The notes under the pieces: generated by a model
Databases searched by the model: none
Told to the model about the DNA's origin: nothing
The model's input: the letters and a program-made list of their open reading frames with translations, nothing else
Program-made: the position numbers and the translations under genes
Origin: Erysipelotrichaceae bacterium UBA2227
Lineage (GTDB): Bacteria; Bacillota_I; Bacilli_A; Erysipelotrichales; Erysipelotrichaceae
Direction: 5' to 3'
Length of the DNA stretch: 25,549 nucleotides
Assembly (NCBI GenBank): GCA_002348095.1
Contig: DDYT01000049.1
Location: forward strand, 16,546-42,094
In this document: piece after piece, positions 23,444 to 25,549 of the stretch
Layout of the letters: the number at the start of each line of letters is the position of its first letter
Numbering within the stretch: position 1 is the stretch's first letter

Positions 23444-23925
23444 ATGAGTTCACTCTTTCTTACAGTTTCGGCCATGTCATCGCGATATGACTGAAGAGCA
23501 GAAGCGAGGGTTTCATCGTGTACTGCGAGCATCGCGATTGCGGCCAGTGCCGCGTTTTTGGCTCCGGCCACTCCGATCGCTACGGTCAGCACCGGAATTC
23601 CGGCGGGCATTTGAACAATGGATAACAAGGAGTCCATGCCTTTGAGCGCTTTGCTTTCAATCGGAATGCCGATGACCGGAATCGTGGTCATCGATGCGAT
23701 CATGCCCGGCAGGTGAGCCGCTCCTCCGGCCGCCGCAATGATGACCTCAATGCCGCGGTTCTTGGCGTTTTTCGCATATTCGACCATGTCCAAGGGTGTT
23801 CGGTGCGCACTCACCACTTTTTTCTCGTAGCTGACCCCAAAGTGTTCAAGCAGAGCTGTCGTTTCTTTGACGGTTGCGTAATCACTGGATGAACCCATGA
23901 CCACGGATACTTTGATATTTTTCAT
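23440..23925 (-). CDS. purE: N5-CAIR mutase PurE (class I)
   Basis: A 161-residue octameric mutase moving the carboxyl group of N5-CAIR to C4 to give CAIR. GSSSDYATVK (10-19), VVSAHRTPLDMVEYAK (about 39-54) and AAAGGAAHLPGMIASMT (about 66-82) are the class I active-site segments. I chose ATG 23925, behind AAAGGAGCAAGT; the frame is open 54 nt further upstream but that stretch contains the riboswitch terminator. It is the first gene of the operon and is directly under control of the guanine riboswitch. Confidence 0.97.
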   Translation of the reverse strand: MKNIKVSVVMGSSSDYATVKETTALLEHFGVSYEKKVVSAHRTPLDMVEYAKNAKNRGIEVIIAAAGGAAHLPGMIASMTTIPVIGIPIESKALKGMDSLLSIVQMPAGIPVLTVAIGVAGAKNAALAAIAMLAVHDETLASALQSYRDDMAETVRKSELI

Positions 23926-23942
23926 ACTTGCTCCTTTCAATG

Positions 23943-23966
23943 AAAAAAGACACGTCGACCGTGTCT
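23943..23966 (-). terminator. Riboswitch-controlled terminator before purE
   Basis: A 7-bp stem AGACACG/CGTGTCT (23960-23966 with 23948-23954), loop GTCGA, followed by five T on the minus strand. It lies between the guanine aptamer and the purE ribosome site and is the expected OFF structure when purine is bound. Confidence 0.88.
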
Positions 23967-24003
23967 CTGTGAAAAACAAAAATAGCTAAAAAAGCCTATG
24001 ATT

Positions 24004-24074
24004 GTTTTGTAGTCTCCTTGTTTAAGGTAAGGAGGTAGAGACTTGCGGACCATATTTCCACAGTTATACAAAAC
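24004..24074 (-). ncRNA. Guanine-class purine riboswitch aptamer
   Basis: Read on the minus strand, P1 is a perfect 8-bp GTTTTGTA/TACAAAAC pairing (24067-24074 with 24004-24011). P2 pairs TGTGGA with TCCGCA around the loop AATATGG. J2/3 is the conserved TCTACC. P3 pairs CTCCTT with AAGGAG around the loop ACCTTAAAC. The loop bases match the family consensus needed for the L2-L3 kissing contact. The specificity position in J3/1 (GACTAC) is C, which selects guanine or hypoxanthine, not adenine. The aptamer sits about 80 nt upstream of purE with a terminator between, so high guanine should stop transcription of the purine genes. Confidence 0.95.
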
Positions 24075-24091
24075 GGTGTGTCTGATAAAAC

Positions 24092-24120
24092 AAAAAACAT
24101 AGGTGCGTAAACGACCTATG
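24092..24120 (-). terminator. First terminator in the purine leader
   Basis: A 7-bp stem CATAGGT/ACCTATG (24114-24120 with 24098-24104) with a 9-nt loop, followed by six T on the minus strand (24097-24092). It lies 14 nt after the stop codon of the 11-codon ORF and 18 nt before the riboswitch aptamer. Confidence 0.85.
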
Positions 24121-24134
24121 CATTGCCAGATGTG

Positions 24135-24170
24135 TTACTTCGATGTGATTGAGCCGAACATCCGATTCAT
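24135..24170 (-). CDS. 11-residue leader ORF MNRMFGSITSK
   Basis: An ATG at 24170 with GGAGGG five nucleotides upstream, a near-ideal ribosome site, begins an 11-residue frame ending in TAA just before the first leader terminator. It lies about 18 nt downstream of the predicted transcription start. The short size, strong initiation and terminator right behind it resemble a leader peptide. No run of identical codons is seen, so the signal, if any, is unclear. It is too short for homology. Confidence 0.5.
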   Translation of the reverse strand: MNRMFGSITSK

Positions 24171-24194
24171 AGCTTCCCTCCGTAACATGCACAA

Positions 24195-24223
24195 AGTTTA
24201 TCACAAGTTTAAAAGAATTTAAA
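24195..24223 (-). promoter_or_regulatory. Candidate promoter of the purine operon
   Basis: On the minus strand TTTAAA (24223-24218) and TAAACT (24200-24195) are separated by 17 bp, and the -10 is extended by TG (TGATAAACT). The predicted start is near 24188, giving a leader of about 260 nt before purE. Confidence 0.55.
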
Positions 24224-24237
24224 GGGTTTAGCGAACT

Positions 24238-24303
24238 TTCACACACGATTCTATACGCAACCCGCATATAGCAAATTTCGGCTCATGAATCAGATCGTGT
24301 GAA
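24238..24303. other. Structured non-coding stretch between the 145-residue gene and the purine promoter
   Basis: CACACGAT (24242-24249) pairs with ATCGTGTG (24294-24301), and inside it CTATACGC (24251-24258) pairs with GCATATAG (24264-24271) around a 5-nt loop, with one wobble when read on the minus strand. It starts right at the stop codon of the upstream gene. No T-tract follows, so it is not a plain terminator. It may be a 3' end structure or a regulator site for the purine promoter. Confidence 0.4.
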
Positions 24304-24741
24304 TCAAGGAGCAAATTTAATCACTTCTTCCAATATTTTACTGTCGTTTTTACTGAAATTATAAGACATCGGTTTATCGATGGAGGAATACTTGTAGAAG
24401 TCGGTGTAGTCAATTTTTCTAACAAACAGATTGTACTGGATTTCTTTGCGTTGATAACTGAAAGTAATCGAAATGAAAGTCCCCTCAGCCGTGGTTAATC
24501 CTGAACCGATCTTTGGGAAAAATTCGGAACTCACTTTCTTCATTGATTCAGGATTGTCTATGGTTATTGATTTTCCCGTAGAACTGTCCGACACTACAAT
24601 TTTCTTTAAATCCCCGGCAAATAAGTTATCGATGTTTACAAATGTCATTGTTCCCCATATCAAAGCTAAAAGCAACATGGATAACAAAATGCTTAAATAC
24701 ATAACTCTTCTGTTACTTCGTGGTAAATTTTCTCTTTTCAT
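24304..24741 (-). CDS. Hypothetical membrane-anchored protein
   Basis: I do not recognise this protein. It has 145 residues: a basic N-terminus, one membrane helix at about 14-34 (MYLSILLSMLLLALIWGTMTF) and an outer domain of about 110 residues with alternating strands and many Ser, Thr and Lys. The charge pattern predicts N-in, C-out. There is no lipobox and no catalytic motif. GAGAGGGG precedes the ATG by about 7 nt. The DNA is visibly richer in A+T than the purine genes. It follows a second small membrane protein gene in the same direction with 91 nt between them. Confidence 0.65.
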   Translation of the reverse strand: MKRENLPRSNRRVMYLSILLSMLLLALIWGTMTFVNIDNLFAGDLKKIVVSDSSTGKSITIDNPESMKKVSSEFFPKIGSGLTTAEGTFISITFSYQRKEIQYNLFVRKIDYTDFYKYSSIDKPMSYNFSKNDSKILEEVIKFAP

Positions 24742-24778
24742 ATCAAATCCCCTCTCAGTTTTTCAATCGTCTTATAAG

Positions 24779-24806
24779 TAAGACAAAAGTGCTGATTTTT
24801 GTCTTA
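24779..24806. terminator. Stem-loop between two hypothetical membrane protein genes
   Basis: A perfect 10-bp stem (TAAGACAAAA with TTTTGTCTTA; 24779-24788 and 24797-24806) with an 8-nt loop, in the 91-bp gap. Both strands end with a T-rich arm but without a long T tail, so it is a weak terminator at best. Confidence 0.4.
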
Positions 24807-24832
24807 TGCACAAGACAGTTTTCGATTACCAA

Positions 24833-25180
24833 TTATTTGTAGATTCTTGTTAGCACGCTCTTAACGGCAAACATTATAAATCGACTGACAAGGTATACGG
24901 AAATGCTAATGATTAACACGAAAACATAGAAAGGCATAAATTCAATTACACGCTCAAAGATGTTGAACCGAAAATAAATAAAAAAATAGAGAGCCAAAAA
25001 TAATCCAATAGAAATCTTACTCCAAACAGCCGTCAAGTATTGTATTTTGAGATCATTATCAATGAGCCGATCCATCCGATACCAATCAATAAATCCACTA
25101 ACAATAATAAACAATAATACTATGTAATTAAACAATTCTAAATTCCACAAGTAATTAACCATTTGTTTCCCCCATTGCAT
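24833..25180 (-). CDS. Hypothetical small membrane protein
   Basis: I do not recognise this family. It has 115 residues with three hydrophobic segments at about 12-28, 53-71 and 80-104, the last two close together, and basic residues at the C-terminus. Two start codons are possible: ATG 25180 behind AAAGGACGAA and ATG 25162 behind GGGGGAAACAA. It is A+T-rich like its neighbours. It lies upstream of the 145-residue gene in the same direction. Confidence 0.6.
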   Translation of the reverse strand: MQWGKQMVNYLWNLELFNYIVLLFIIVSGFIDWYRMDRLIDNDLKIQYLTAVWSKISIGLFLALYFFIYFRFNIFERVIEFMPFYVFVLIISISVYLVSRFIMFAVKSVLTRIYK

Positions 25181-25233
25181 TTCGTCCTTTTCGAGACAAT
25201 CGAATATACCATTTATCTTAGCTTGTTATATAG

Positions 25234-25239
25234 ATTATA
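25234..25239 (-). promoter_or_regulatory. Possible -10 element upstream of the 115-residue gene
   Basis: A perfect TATAAT on the minus strand, about 55 bp before the start codon, but without a recognisable -35. The rest of the gap 25181-25316 shows nothing distinct. Confidence 0.25.
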
Positions 25240-25316
25240 CAATACAGCCGGTGATCATACTATTTTATGTTAAGCTTTTCTCATCTATTGATTTCACAAA
25301 TATCAAAAGAATGCAT

Positions 25317-25549
25317 TTATGATCCGTCCTGATTCTCAAAGGACCAGCCGTTCGCTTCCTTGAATTGTTTGATTGCTTCCATATCGAAAATATCCGTGAC
25401 TCTCATAACTGCATCAGGGGATATCAACTCATGGTCTTTATTGACGATCATCAAGTAAATCACAAATGTTCTAGAAGACTGATTTGAAAGTTCTGACTCA
25501 ACTGAAACAAGCATATATCCGTTTCGATCTTTACCATAGCACTGAATTC
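25317..25549 (-). CDS. C-terminal part of a protein of unknown function, 5' end missing
   Basis: The frame is open from the right edge of the window to the stop at 25317, giving 77 residues (visible start about IQCYGKDRNGYMLVSVE). An internal ATG at 25514 has no ribosome site, so the gene very likely begins outside the window. The visible part is soluble and mixed alpha/beta, ending ANGWSFENQDGS. No family is recognised. Confidence 0.55.
   Translation of the reverse strand, partial: IQCYGKDRNGYMLVSVESELSNQSSRTFVIYLMIVNKDHELISPDAVMRVTDIFDMEAIKQFKEANGWSFENQDGS

Noticed and set aside
10943..23925. Apparent lack of purQ and purS in an otherwise complete purine operon
   Set aside because: The C-terminal third of PurL carries a full PurQ-type amidotransferase with Cys1058, His1124 and Glu1126, and the N-terminus is PurS-like; nothing is missing.
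23926..23979. N-terminal extension of PurE
   Set aside because: It would be encoded by the riboswitch terminator; AAAGGAG sets the start at 23925.
24004..24074. Adenine rather than guanine specificity of the riboswitch
   Set aside because: The J3/1 specificity base is C (GACTAC), not T, and the controlled genes are de novo purine genes.
24279..24294. Hammerhead-ribozyme-like string (CTGATTCATGAGCCGAAA on the minus strand)
   Set aside because: The invariant CUGANGA core is interrupted (CUGAUUC), and the required three-stem junction cannot be drawn around it.
25544..25549. Window ends exactly in GAATTC (EcoRI site)
   Set aside because: Probably chance or a sequence-end effect; no biological meaning can be drawn.

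Overview
The window reads as chromosomal DNA from a low- to mid-GC Firmicute (Bacillota). The evidence is Shine-Dalgarno-rich starts, many hairpin-plus-T-tract terminators, a guanine riboswitch, cellobiose-type PTS subunits, an RsgI-like anti-sigma factor and a Clostridia/Erysipelotrichia-style one-piece PurL. An Erysipelotrichia-like lineage is my best guess, but it is an inference from gene style only. No rRNA, tRNA, CRISPR array or insertion sequence was seen. Nearly everything is on the minus strand; only the YcaQ-like gene and the arsC-like gene are on plus.

Region 1 (1-3033): minus-strand cluster dhaK-dhaL-tpiA-like-rpiB-like. The kinase subunits look active. The two isomerases depart from the glycolytic/pentose-phosphate consensus at active-site and phosphate-binding positions, so the cluster looks like a tetrulose (erythrulose)-phosphate module rather than plain dihydroxyacetone metabolism.

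Region 2 (3034-9315): accessory metabolism. An AI-2E-family membrane protein lies downstream of a YdhF-like aldo/keto reductase. The reductase is divergent from a YcaQ/AlkX-like DNA glycosylase across a promoter built as a near-perfect 21-bp inverted repeat. Then come two GNAT acetyltransferases, an ArsC-type reductase, a PTS IIB-IIA pair with no EIIC in the window, and a small polytopic membrane protein.

Region 3 (9453-10914): an ECF sigma factor overlapping an RsgI-like anti-sigma gene by 4 bp, with its own terminator and an ECF-like -35 element upstream.

Region 4 (10922-24223): one large purine operon, purE-K-L-C-F-M-N-H-D-B, encoding every step from PRPP to IMP plus PurB. Most junctions are 4-bp ATGA overlaps, so translation is probably coupled. 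PurL carries the PurQ amidotransferase domain, which explains the absence of purS and purQ. The leader is layered: promoter, 11-codon ORF with a strong ribosome site, intrinsic terminator, guanine-class riboswitch, second intrinsic terminator, purE. A terminator overlaps the purB stop codon.

Region 5 (24238-25549): a structured, non-coding stretch, then three more A+T-rich minus-strand genes of unknown function (two membrane proteins and a gene cut by the window end).
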